From the NCBI GenBank assembly GCA_002483425.1, contig DLHW01000069.1, forward strand, positions 1-50,888: a DNA stretch of 50,888 nucleotides. The letters are read 5' to 3'. The notes below the pieces were generated by a model, which was not told the origin of the DNA, made no database searches, and saw nothing but the letters and a program-made list of their open reading frames with translations. Position 1 is the first letter of the stretch. Each line of letters starts with the position of its first letter. This document shows, in pieces, positions 25,478 through 34,659 of the stretch. Source of the DNA: Methylococcaceae bacterium UBA7658. GTDB lineage: Bacteria > Pseudomonadota > Gammaproteobacteria > Methylococcales > Methylomonadaceae. Made by a program: the position numbers and the translations under genes.

Positions 25478-28183
25478 TCATTTGTCATCGTTGATCAGCT
25501 TTTTTAACACAGTACGGAGAATTCCCCCGTCCCGGTAGTATTCCATTTCAATCGGCGTGTCGATACGGCTGATTGTCTTAAAGCTGATACGGTTCCCAAA
25601 TGAGGTTGTTGCCGTAACGGTAACCTTTTGACCCGGCTTAAATGCATCGACCCAATTGACGGCATAGGATTCCGTACCCGTAAGTCCGAGGCTTGATGCC
25701 GATTCGCCGTCCATAAACTGTAAAGGCAATAAACCCATCCCAATAAGGTTGCTGCGGTGAATCCTTTCATAACTTTGGGCGATCACCACTTTCACGCCTT
25801 GCATAAAAGGGCCTTTTGCCGCCCAGTCACGCGATGAGCCGGAGCCGTAGTCCTTTCCCGCCAGGATACACAACGGAACGCCGTTTTCCTTATACTTCAT
25901 CGCGGCATCATAAAAAGTCATCAGTTCCCCATTGGGATGATAAACCGTAACATTACCTTCCAATCCTGACACCAGTTGGTTGCGGATACGGATATTGGCG
26001 AATGTCCCTCGGCACATGACTTGATCGTTACCACGGCGGGAGCCGTAACTGTTCCAGTCCTTGCGGCCTATGCCGTGTTCCAGTAAATAGTGCGCTGCGG
26101 GAGAATCCGGGGCGATTTGGCCCGCCGGTGAAATATGGTCGGTTGTCACCGAATCCCCAAATAAGGCCAGCACCCTTAAGCCTTCAAGCGGCTTGATGAC
26201 TTGTTGGTTGAGGTCTAAATCATCGAAAAATGGGGGTGGACGAATATAGGTTGAATTGTCGTTCCACGGGTAAAGTTCTGAACCCGTGATGGTTATTTTT
26301 TGCCAAGATTCTGAACCCGAAAATACTTGGGCATAGCGTTGTGTAAAAATGTCCGGGGTCACAAAGCGGTTAATGGTTTGTGCTATTTCGTCAGGGGTAG
26401 GCCAGATCTCTTTAAGGTACACCGGCTCCCCATCCATATCATAGCCAATTGGGTCTTTGGTTATATCCACAGCCGTTGATCCCGCCAGCGCATACGCAAC
26501 AACAAGGGGCGGCGATGCGAGGTAGTTGGTTTTGGTCAGTGGATGTACCCGGCCTTCAAAGTTACGGTTGCCCGATAACACAGCCGATACCACAAGGTTA
26601 TTTTCCAATATTGCCTTGGCGACCGGTTCTTCAAGCGGCCCAGAATTCCCGATGCAGGTGGTGCAACCAAAACCCACTAAATAAAAGCCGAGTTGTTCCA
26701 GATAAGGCAACAATCCCGACTTTTTCAGGTATTCGGACACCACCATTGATCCCGGCGCAAGCGATGTCTTAACATAGTTCTTGACCTTAAGCCCCTTTTC
26801 GACGGCTTTTTTTGCCAGCAGGCCAGCCCCCACCATCACGGAAGGGTTGCTGGTATTGGTGCACGACGTTATCGCGGCGATCACGACGGTGCCGTGGGTT
26901 ATGGTTTCGTGTGTTTCGTGCAGTGAAACCACTGCATTTCGGTTCAGGTCGCCTTCTGAAAGCCCCATGCCTTTAAAACCGGAAGGAGCCATTAACATTT
27001 GCCGATATGTCGGGCCGACTTGGCTGAGCGGAATTCGGTCTTGCGGACGTTTAGGGCCGGCCAGGGCGGGTTCAATGCTTTCAAGGTTAATCTCCATGAC
27101 CTGCGTAAAATCCGGGTCAGGGGTATTGTCAGTTCGGAACAGTCCTTGCGCTTTCGCATACCACTCCGTAAGGGCTATTTGTTGGGAGTCGCGCCCGGAA
27201 AGCCGCAGGTAGTTAAGCGTTTCATCGTCGATGGGAAAGAAGCTGACCGTAGAGCCTTGTTCAGGCGCCATATTGCTGATGGTGGCACGGTCAGGGATGG
27301 TCAGTGCCGACAGTCCTGCGCCATAAAATTCGACAAACTTCCCCACTACGCCGAACTCCCGGCAGAGTTCTGTTATGCGTAGCACCAAATCTGTAGCTGT
27401 AACACCCGCAGGGAGGCTTCCGGTCAACTTGATGCCAATGACATCGGGCATCAGCATGTAAATGGGTTGATCCAACATGACGGCTTCTGCTTCAATACCG
27501 CCCACGCCCCAAGCCAGTACGCCAAGGCCGTTCACCATGGGTGTGTGGGAGTCAGTGCCAACGCAACTGTCAGGGTAACAAAGGTTCTTTTCTTGGTTGT
27601 AAAAGACCACCTGAGAAAGGTATTCAAGGTTAACCTGATGGACGATGCCGGTGGATGGCGGGACGACCCGGAGATTTTGGAAAGCAGCCTGCCCCCACTT
27701 AAGGAATTCATAGCGTTCGGCATTTCTTTCGAACTCGACGGCTTCGTTTAATGGCAAGGAATTGGCTTTACCGAAATAATCCACTTGCACGGAATGGTCT
27801 ATGACCAGGTCGCAAGGGATCAATGGGTTTATTTTTTTCGGATCGCCGCCGAGCCTTTTCATGGCATCCCGCATGGCAGCTAGGTCAACCAGCGCAGGAA
27901 CACCCGTAAAATCCTGTAGGATCACCCGTGCCGGTTTATAAGGGATTTCCCACCTATTTCCCTGTGGTTGCCAATTGGCAAGGCTCAAGACGTGGTCTTC
28001 AGTGCAGATGTAGTTGTCGCAATTGCGTAACAAGGATTCGAGCAGAATTTTAATCGAATAAGGCAGGCGATCCAGACTGGCCACACGTGCTTGCTTAAGC
28101 CGTTGTAGGGAATAGTAAGCGAATGGCTCGGCATTACCGATCCTGTGTTGCTGGAGTGCGTTAAATGGATCAGGGTTGGCCAT
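25478..28183 (-). CDS. acnA: aconitate hydratase A
   Basis: TCA-cycle enzyme with a [4Fe-4S] cluster that isomerises citrate and isocitrate via cis-aconitate. The 901 residues fit the AcnA/IRP1 class rather than AcnB. The cluster ligands are visible as Cys in TSCTNTSNPSV and the pair in GFGCTTCIGNSGPL (residues about 430-500). Other conserved stretches are RVILQDFTGVPALVDLAAMR, DSCVGTDSHTPMVNGLGVL and, in the swivelling domain, CILAGKDYGSGSSRDWAAKG (near residue 780) with AQSYERIHRSNLIGMG. ggag lies nine bases before the ATG. It leads the minus-strand run through the pterin dehydratase, small proteins and UbiB-like kinase. A 674-bp gap separates it from the divergent STAS gene. Confidence 0.96.
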   Translation of the reverse strand: MANPDPFNALQQHRIGNAEPFAYYSLQRLKQARVASLDRLPYSIKILLESLLRNCDNYICTEDHVLSLANWQPQGNRWEIPYKPARVILQDFTGVPALVDLAAMRDAMKRLGGDPKKINPLIPCDLVIDHSVQVDYFGKANSLPLNEAVEFERNAERYEFLKWGQAAFQNLRVVPPSTGIVHQVNLEYLSQVVFYNQEKNLCYPDSCVGTDSHTPMVNGLGVLAWGVGGIEAEAVMLDQPIYMLMPDVIGIKLTGSLPAGVTATDLVLRITELCREFGVVGKFVEFYGAGLSALTIPDRATISNMAPEQGSTVSFFPIDDETLNYLRLSGRDSQQIALTEWYAKAQGLFRTDNTPDPDFTQVMEINLESIEPALAGPKRPQDRIPLSQVGPTYRQMLMAPSGFKGMGLSEGDLNRNAVVSLHETHETITHGTVVIAAITSCTNTSNPSVMVGAGLLAKKAVEKGLKVKNYVKTSLAPGSMVVSEYLKKSGLLPYLEQLGFYLVGFGCTTCIGNSGPLEEPVAKAILENNLVVSAVLSGNRNFEGRVHPLTKTNYLASPPLVVAYALAGSTAVDITKDPIGYDMDGEPVYLKEIWPTPDEIAQTINRFVTPDIFTQRYAQVFSGSESWQKITITGSELYPWNDNSTYIRPPPFFDDLDLNQQVIKPLEGLRVLALFGDSVTTDHISPAGQIAPDSPAAHYLLEHGIGRKDWNSYGSRRGNDQVMCRGTFANIRIRNQLVSGLEGNVTVYHPNGELMTFYDAAMKYKENGVPLCILAGKDYGSGSSRDWAAKGPFMQGVKVVIAQSYERIHRSNLIGMGLLPLQFMDGESASSLGLTGTESYAVNWVDAFKPGQKVTVTATTSFGNRISFKTISRIDTPIEMEYYRDGGILRTVLKKLINDDK

Positions 28184-28857
28184 ACACTGTTACTCCGCTG
28201 CCGATAGCTATGGATTCACGTTAAATTTACTGGCTATGAAATCGAAACGCGTCTACGTATGTTATAAACTGTGACATCAACCTTTCAGATTCTATCCAAA
28301 CAAAAATAAGCTAGCCTGCTTCCCACGAAAACAATCTGGCTTTGAAAGGTTTTATGCCCCGTTAAGGAATAATTATTTCGAAAGTGGTAGTTCATAAAGA
28401 TAAATAACTGGTCTTGCTAGAATAGCCTACGGCAAAGAACCCGATCTCTTCAAGAATTGACAGACCGGTTAGAATAAAACTTGTTTTGCAGGAATGAGCA
28501 AAGCTCTAAGTTTAAACTATTTCTGTGAGTTTTCTTGCCCATGTCGTGCTGCGTGAAGTCGATAAATATTGTGAAGAATAGGGATAATTTGAGATTGGGT
28601 ATGGTCTTATAATTATTAAATTTATTGATTTATTTCTTCATGGGTACTGTTTCAAAAATAATATGACTATATTCATTGCCCCAAAAAAGTCGAGGTAGAT
28701 ATTTACAATTTATTTTGAGTTTAAGCACACCCTTCAGTCATGAATTCGGAAGGACGATGTATTGTTTCTATAGGATAAGCAAGATAGGCTTTGGTTATAA
28801 ACCACGAGCAGTGATTGCTTGAAATAACCAATAAAAGTAATTACCCAAGGTGGTAGA
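28184..28857. other. 674-bp intergenic region between divergent acnA and STAS genes
   Basis: AT-rich stretch that must hold the promoters of acnA (leftward) and of the STAS/RsbW-like genes (rightward). I see no convincing open reading frame, tRNA, terminator or long palindrome in it, and no promoter I would stake a position on. Confidence 0.5.
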
Positions 28858-29196
28858 GTGAATTTGGAGCTGGAAAAAATAAATGGTTATAGCGTTCTGA
28901 CCGTCCAGGACGAAAGGATAGACGCGCACAATTCGGGTGAGTTGAAGGAATATCTCCTACAGATGATAGAAGGCGGAGAGAGCCGGATTATCGTCCGGTT
29001 AGGGAATGTCCGCTTTATCGACAGTTCCGGCTTGGGCGCATTATTGTCCGGCAACAAGGGCGTTATCGCGAAATCGGGGAAATTGGCTTTGACCAATATC
29101 CAGAAACAAGTCCTTTCGATGTTTGAACTGACCCGCCTGAACCGGGTCTTTGAAATTTATGCCGACTTGGATGAGGCGTTTAATAATGAAGTTTAG
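28858..29196 (+). CDS. STAS-domain anti-sigma factor antagonist
   Basis: A 112-residue SpoIIAA/RsbV-type protein. Such antagonists bind an RsbW-type kinase when unphosphorylated and free its target. The hallmark is RFIDSSGLGALLSG, where the Ser of the D-S-S-G loop (near residue 58) is the phosphorylation site. The N-terminal strands (GYSVLTVQDERIDAHNSGEL) and C-terminal helix (VFEIYADLDEAF) complete the fold. It starts at GTG 28858. The next gene, an RsbW-like kinase, follows within ten bases, and a PAS-SpoIIE phosphatase lies further on, giving a complete partner-switching set. Confidence 0.92.
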   Translation: MNLELEKINGYSVLTVQDERIDAHNSGELKEYLLQMIEGGESRIIVRLGNVRFIDSSGLGALLSGNKGVIAKSGKLALTNIQKQVLSMFELTRLNRVFEIYADLDEAFNNEV

Positions 29197-29205
29197 AGAT
29201 TGTTT

Positions 29206-29634
29206 ATGTGCCCATCATTTATACAGGTAGACGTTGTTGTCCCGACACAAACCAAATACCTTGACCTTATCGGCAGCATTGGCGAGCGTGTCGCCAAAGA
29301 ACTAGACAGTTATACAGGCGACCGTGCAGCACTGGCTTACCAACTGAACTTGGTCTTGACCGAAGCGACCGTCAACGCCATTAAACATGGGTGTTGCGAT
29401 AACGACCCCCAAAACTGCGTCAAGGTGACGATCCAGCTTCAGGACGACGACCTGAACATTAAGGTCTATGACCACGGCCAAGGTTTCGACTTGGAAAAAG
29501 TTCCGTTGCCGGATTTTGAACATCCGGGGGAAAGTGGCATGGGACTTTACCTTATAAGGAGCGTTATGGATTCGGTCACCTATACCAAAATGAAGGAGCA
29601 CAATGTCCTTGAGATCATCAAACACTTAAAGTAA
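29206..29634 (+). CDS. RsbW-like anti-sigma factor/serine kinase (HATPase_c_2)
   Basis: A 142-residue GHKL-fold ATPase of the RsbW/SpoIIAB type. It would phosphorylate the STAS protein encoded just upstream and hold an unknown partner, a sigma factor or another regulator. Visible are the N box NLVLTEATVNAIKHGC (near residue 60), the G1 box KVYDHGQGFD near 95 and the G2 region GESGMGLYLIRSVMDSV near 115. I prefer the ATG at 29206 to the TTG at 29200; it lies ten bases after the STAS stop, so translation is probably coupled. No sigma-factor gene is in the window. Confidence 0.92.
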   Translation: MCPSFIQVDVVVPTQTKYLDLIGSIGERVAKELDSYTGDRAALAYQLNLVLTEATVNAIKHGCCDNDPQNCVKVTIQLQDDDLNIKVYDHGQGFDLEKVPLPDFEHPGESGMGLYLIRSVMDSVTYTKMKEHNVLEIIKHLK

Positions 29635-29666
29635 TTGGTTTAAGGCTAAGTTAACCCATAATAAGT

Positions 29667-32600
29667 ATGAACATGGATGAGCCTATACTAAAAAGAACGA
29701 CGACCTGGCAAGCAAGATTAAAGAAATTTGCCGTTCGCTGTTTAGGCGAACAGACAGGCGGGCAATTGTGGCAAAAATATCATGGCTTGTTTCGACTAGA
29801 CTACCAGACCCTGATCTCGCCCCGTTACGCCCTGAACGACATCCTGCATCTTGAGCGTTTGATAACCTCGAATTGCGAAAGCGTCAGCCTAGTCAAGTCC
29901 TATCCAAACCATCCGCATTGCCGCCTGCATTTTTACGGTCAACAAGAGCGTTACTTGGACGAGTTTATTCCCGTACTTGAGAACCTGCACTTACGGGTCA
30001 TGGACCAAGTCCAATTCACTTTTGTAATTGAGGGTGTTGATGTCACTATCAAAAGTTTCACCATCAAAGCGGCGAACAACCAGTGCGCTTCGTTTAGCTT
30101 ATTAAAAACGCGCCTATTGGAAGCCATTCAAGCCATCATGGTGGGAAAGGTAGAGAATGATGAGCTTAATAAATTATGTGTCCTAACGGGGATGGCTTGG
30201 CAGGAAATAGACGTATTGCGCACTTACCGCAACTACAATCTGCAAATTGGTTATCGGACGACACAGGCAAGTTTTCATCATGCCTTAATTAACAACCCTC
30301 AAGTCGCGCTTGATTTGTTCCGTTATTTTGAAGCGCGGTTCAACCCCAACCCTGAATGGGATGACCCTATGTCCAGGGAGGAGCACGCATTATTTCCGCT
30401 GCGGATACGTTTATTGGAAAGCATTGATTCTGTGTCCGACCTCAACGATGACCGGATTTTACGCACAGTCTTTAACCTGATAGATTCAACGGTAAGAAGT
30501 AATTATCATAATCGCCGCTCTCATCAAGATTATTTCATCGCCATTAAAATCAATAGCCTGGGTGTTATCGATATACCCCAGCCAAAACCCCATTGCGAAA
30601 TTTACGTCCATGCGGTCGATATGGAAGGCATTCATCTACGGTGCGGAAAAATAGCCCGCGGTGGAATTCGGTGGTCAGACCGCCTTGATGATTTCAGGAC
30701 GGAAATTTTGGATTTGATGCAAACCCAAGTCAACAAAAACGCCCTGATTATTCCAACAGGGGCGAAGGGCGGTTTTGTCGTGAAAGGGAACGGTTCTAAG
30801 CAAGATTTAAAGGTAGCGGGGGAAAAAGCCTATATCCGGCTCATCAGGGGAATCCTGGACCTGACTGATAATTATGTTGACGGATCGATTGTTAGCCCTG
30901 AAGGCATTGTCATCCATGACGCTCCCGACCCTTATCTGGTCGTTGCAGCGGATAAGGGTACGGCTAAGTTTTCGGATATTGCCAACGCAGTTGCAGCAGA
31001 ATACGGATTCTGGCTGAATGATGCATTCGCCAGTGGTGGCTCGCACGGTTATGACCATAAGGCATTAGGAATCACTGCGCGTGGGGCTTGGAAATGTGTG
31101 AAACGTCACTTCAGGGAATTAGGCAAGGATATTCAGCAAGAACCTTTTACCGTAATCGGTATCGGTAGCATGGACGGCGACGTGTTCGGCAATGGCATGT
31201 TGCTTTCGCCTTGTATCCGTTTGTTGTCGGCATTCAGCGGCCAACATATCTTTATCGACCCTAACCCACCGGACAGTGAGGCATCGTTTAATGAACGCAA
31301 GCGCTTATTTGAAATGCCAGGGTCTTCTTGGGACGATTATGACCGGGCCTTGATTTCTAGCGGCGGCGGGGTTTATTCCCGGATTGCCAAAGACATCCCG
31401 GTTTCGGACGAACTCAGAAAATGGTTGGGTATCCGTTTCAAGTCGATTGACGGCGAATCCCTGATCCGTTATTTGTTGCACACGCCCGTCGAGCTGCTAT
31501 GGCTGGGTGGAATCGGAACTTATGTAAAAGCCAGCACTGAAAAACATGAAGAGGTCGGCGACAAAAGCAACGACAACGTGCGCGTGGATGCTTGTGACCT
31601 GGGCGCTAAAGTCCTGGGCGAAGGCGCAAACTTAGGGTTCACCCAAAAAGCCCGCATCGAATATAACCTGCGCGGCGGCAAAATTAACACCGATGCAGTG
31701 GATAACTCAGGAGGAGTGGATACCTCAGACCATGAAGTTAATTTAAAGATTTTACTCAGCCAACTCCACAAGAAAAACCATATCAAAGACCATCAATCCT
31801 TGTTGATTGGCATGACGGACGCTGTTTGCCAGTTAGTACTGGCAGACAATATTACCCAGGGCCTTTGTTTATCGCTAGACCAACGCCGTTGTGCCGACAA
31901 CCCTGCTGGATTTTTACAGGTTGCGGATCGCTTGGAAGCTGCTGGTTTTTTAGACAGGGCAGTTGAATCTTTCGCGCCAACGAAAGAAATCCTGTCCCGT
32001 CCCGGACAAACCATGTCCCGCCCAGAACTGGCCGATTTGATGGCAACCAGTAAAATGTATTTATCCCAGTCTATGCAGGTTCACGCGGGGCGACTCGATA
32101 ATGCGATCTATGCACCGTACTTAAACGCTTATTTCCCTGCCCAACTTAGCGGGCCGTTCAAAGAGCGCCTTACCGACCACCCTTTAGCGAATGAGATCAA
32201 GGCAACAGTCATCAGCAATAAGGTCGTCAACCAAGCAGGCTGCAGCTTTTTAAACCTTGATGATGCTGGCGAAAACGGCAACATCTTGGTTTCCGTCAAT
32301 TGCTACTTGGCATTTGACCAGATTTTGGATGCCGATTCGCTTCGGTATGAAATCGGGTCGTTAGACAACAAAATCCCATCAGACACGCAATATCGATTGT
32401 TAATCCAGTTGGAGAATATGTTGGCCGAAATGTGCCGCTGGGCGATATTGCACGGCAGTGCCATCCGCCCCGAAACTGAAATACTAGCCAGCTATAAAGC
32501 GTATTTGAAGGACTACGCGAATTACCTTGCCCGACACAAGCTTGATGCTTGGCAAATCTTGCTAAACCAATACCAACAGGATCAGATTCCCTTAAAACTG

Positions 32601-33008
32601 GCCGAAAAGCTGGCTTTAATTGCCGATAGTCAAGATTTTCCCTTCATCGTGTCGTTAGCGGCAGAAACGGGACAAAATATTGAAGTTGTTTTGGCATTAT
32701 TGGATGTTATTGACCAGCAACTCGGGTTGAATGAAATCCGGCAACAACTTGATGGTATCCCTTTGCGTGATGATTGGGAACGGAAAGTCGCTTCTGGCCT
32801 GCAAGATGACCTGCAACAGTTTGCCGGAAAATGCCTAAAGAAAACCCTAACGGCCCAGGCCACCCAGTTGGATTTTTTTGAACGCCATATTGACCAACGA
32901 CAAATCAAACAATATAAGCGTATGCGATCGGAAATCACCAACGGCCAGCCCATTCATCTGTTACCTTATGTAGCGTTAGTAAGGCAATTGGGAAACTTGT
33001 TTCAATAA
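29667..33008 (+). CDS. NAD-specific glutamate dehydrogenase, large type, short version
   Basis: Oxidative deamination of glutamate to 2-oxoglutarate with NAD. The protein belongs to the large NAD-GDH family whose best-known members have about 1,600 residues; at 1,113 it lacks most of the N-terminal ACT-containing regulatory region. Catalytic-domain motifs are KIARGGIRWSDRLDDFRTE (near residue 330), IPTGAKGGFVVKG with the substrate lysine (near 365), DAFASGGSHGYDHKALGITA (near 450) and GIGSMDGDVFGNGMLLSP (near 500), then LGEGANLGFTQKARIEY. The C-terminal third is the helical domain of the family. It follows the RsbW-like gene by 32 bases. In this window it would complete arginine and proline breakdown to 2-oxoglutarate. 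Confidence 0.92.
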   Translation: MNMDEPILKRTTTWQARLKKFAVRCLGEQTGGQLWQKYHGLFRLDYQTLISPRYALNDILHLERLITSNCESVSLVKSYPNHPHCRLHFYGQQERYLDEFIPVLENLHLRVMDQVQFTFVIEGVDVTIKSFTIKAANNQCASFSLLKTRLLEAIQAIMVGKVENDELNKLCVLTGMAWQEIDVLRTYRNYNLQIGYRTTQASFHHALINNPQVALDLFRYFEARFNPNPEWDDPMSREEHALFPLRIRLLESIDSVSDLNDDRILRTVFNLIDSTVRSNYHNRRSHQDYFIAIKINSLGVIDIPQPKPHCEIYVHAVDMEGIHLRCGKIARGGIRWSDRLDDFRTEILDLMQTQVNKNALIIPTGAKGGFVVKGNGSKQDLKVAGEKAYIRLIRGILDLTDNYVDGSIVSPEGIVIHDAPDPYLVVAADKGTAKFSDIANAVAAEYGFWLNDAFASGGSHGYDHKALGITARGAWKCVKRHFRELGKDIQQEPFTVIGIGSMDGDVFGNGMLLSPCIRLLSAFSGQHIFIDPNPPDSEASFNERKRLFEMPGSSWDDYDRALISSGGGVYSRIAKDIPVSDELRKWLGIRFKSIDGESLIRYLLHTPVELLWLGGIGTYVKASTEKHEEVGDKSNDNVRVDACDLGAKVLGEGANLGFTQKARIEYNLRGGKINTDAVDNSGGVDTSDHEVNLKILLSQLHKKNHIKDHQSLLIGMTDAVCQLVLADNITQGLCLSLDQRRCADNPAGFLQVADRLEAAGFLDRAVESFAPTKEILSRPGQTMSRPELADLMATSKMYLSQSMQVHAGRLDNAIYAPYLNAYFPAQLSGPFKERLTDHPLANEIKATVISNKVVNQAGCSFLNLDDAGENGNILVSVNCYLAFDQILDADSLRYEIGSLDNKIPSDTQYRLLIQLENMLAEMCRWAILHGSAIRPETEILASYKAYLKDYANYLARHKLDAWQILLNQYQQDQIPLKLAEKLALIADSQDFPFIVSLAAETGQNIEVVLALLDVIDQQLGLNEIRQQLDGIPLRDDWERKVASGLQDDLQQFAGKCLKKTLTAQATQLDFFERHIDQRQIKQYKRMRSEITNGQPIHLLPYVALVRQLGNLFQ

Positions 33009-33128
33009 CAATAGGTTGAGCAATGCCTTGGCTTGATTGTCAGCAACTGTAACGCTGATATTGTTGGGTGGCAAACAGTATTCTTTGGACAATTATCTGT
33101 TTAAGAACAATGTATTGGAGGGTTAACG

Positions 33129-33986
33129 ATGAATAAGCAAAATCGGCGGCTTGCCACGGTTATCACCGGACAAAATACCTCTGACGGTGCCGGTGTCAAA
33201 CTCAAGCGCATCATCAATCCGCAGCAACACAAACTTGATCCGTTTATCTTGTTCGATGAATTTAAGTCGGATGAAGCCGCCGATTATATTGGCGGCTTTC
33301 CAGACCACCCACACCGTGGCTTTGAAACCGTCACCTATATGCTGGAAGGTGCCATGCTGCACCGCGACCACTTGGGCAATGAAGGTCATTTGCGGAAAGG
33401 CGATGTGCAGTGGATGACGGCGGCGCACGGGATTATCCATTCCGAAATGCCGGAACAGGAAAACGGCTTGTTGCACGGCTTTCAACTTTGGCTAAACCTT
33501 CCTGCCAAGGAAAAAATGAAGCCGCCGTATTACCGGGATATTGCAGCCAAAGACATACCCCATATAGAGTTGGCGAATGGCAGTTACCTTAAGCTCATCG
33601 CTGGAGATTATGTTAGTGAAACAGGGAAAATTTTCGGGGCGGTAACAGGGGTGACGACACAGCCTTTGTATTTGGATGTCTTGTTAAGCTCACAACAACA
33701 ACTGGACATACCAATAAGTCCACAGCATACGGCCTTGGTTTACGTCTACCAAGGCGAGGTGGCTATTGGCACTTCTGATAAGCTTTTAAAGGCCGGACAA
33801 CTGGGGCAGCTAATCGGTGGCGATAACATCCATTTGGCGACACAAGACCAGTCGGCACAATTTTTAGTGCTGACCGCCATGCCTTTAAATGAGCCAATCG
33901 TACAATCAGGCCCGTTTGTCATGAACACGATGGCGGAAATCGAGCAAGCTTACCGGGATTACCGTGACGGCGTGCTGGCGCAATAA
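33129..33986 (+). CDS. pirin family protein
   Basis: A 285-residue bicupin. Bacterial pirins include quercetin dioxygenases and regulators of redox or central metabolism. The N-terminal cupin carries the metal-binding set: GGFPDHPHRGFETVTYMLEG (His-x-His near residue 58) and, after about 40 residues, WMTAAHGIIHSEMPE with His and Glu. The C-terminal Pirin_C part ends GPFVMNTMAEIEQAYRDYRDG, a typical family end. A strong ribosome-binding site, tggaggg, lies eight bases before the ATG. It is followed closely by a nitroreductase gene on the same strand, suggesting a redox-stress pair. Confidence 0.94.
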   Translation: MNKQNRRLATVITGQNTSDGAGVKLKRIINPQQHKLDPFILFDEFKSDEAADYIGGFPDHPHRGFETVTYMLEGAMLHRDHLGNEGHLRKGDVQWMTAAHGIIHSEMPEQENGLLHGFQLWLNLPAKEKMKPPYYRDIAAKDIPHIELANGSYLKLIAGDYVSETGKIFGAVTGVTTQPLYLDVLLSSQQQLDIPISPQHTALVYVYQGEVAIGTSDKLLKAGQLGQLIGGDNIHLATQDQSAQFLVLTAMPLNEPIVQSGPFVMNTMAEIEQAYRDYRDGVLAQ

Positions 33987-34021
33987 ACTTGTTGGCAACA
34001 AACCAGAATAAGGATACGAAC

Positions 34022-34624
34022 ATGCAGGCCAAGCCAGCGAACACTCGCGTAAAAATACACGATCTTATCCAAAACCGTTGGAGTCCCAGGGCTTTTGAGC
34101 CTGATAAGACCGTCAGCCATGATGACTTGATTGCGCTGCTGGAAGCCGCCCGTTGGGCAGCTTCCTGTTTCAATGACCAGCCGTGGCGGTTTGTAGTGTG
34201 CAATAAGGCGACGGACGCAGCGGCTTGGCAACGTGCATTTGAAACGTTGGTCGAAAAAAACAGGCGTTGGGCCAAAAACGCGCCGTTGTTGATATTATCG
34301 GTCGCTATGGAACATTTTGGCCACAACGGACAACCTAACCGCTGGGCGATGTATGATACGGGTGCCGCCAGCGCCAACTTATGCTTGCAGGCGGTGGCAT
34401 TGGGTTTGGTTGTGCATCAAATGGGTGGCTTTGATGCTGACTTAGCACGAGAAATTTTTAAACTTCCTGCCGATTGCCATCCTATGGCGATGCTGGCAGT
34501 CGGTTATCAGGCTGATGTCGATGTGCTTGATGAGGATTTCAAGGCGGCCGAACTGGGCGAACGTATTCGATTTGAATTGGAGGAAAGGTTTTATGCTGGG
34601 CTATGGGGTAAACGAATGGATTGA
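34022..34624 (+). CDS. nitroreductase family protein
   Basis: A predicted FMN-dependent NAD(P)H oxidoreductase of about 200 residues. Visible are the N-terminal FMN-binding RWSPRAFEPDKTVSHDDLIA, AARWAASCFNDQPWRFVV near residue 45, and the central YDTGAASANLCLQAVALGLVVHQMGGFD, characteristic of the family. I place the start at ATG 34022, with aaggat upstream, rather than the TTG at 33989. It lies 35 bases after the pirin gene. Family members reduce nitroaromatics, quinones or flavins; the natural substrate here is unknown. Confidence 0.92.
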   Translation: MQAKPANTRVKIHDLIQNRWSPRAFEPDKTVSHDDLIALLEAARWAASCFNDQPWRFVVCNKATDAAAWQRAFETLVEKNRRWAKNAPLLILSVAMEHFGHNGQPNRWAMYDTGAASANLCLQAVALGLVVHQMGGFDADLAREIFKLPADCHPMAMLAVGYQADVDVLDEDFKAAELGERIRFELEERFYAGLWGKRMD

Positions 34625-34659
34625 GTTGCTTACTGGGGTTCAATCAGGGTTTTCTTAAT

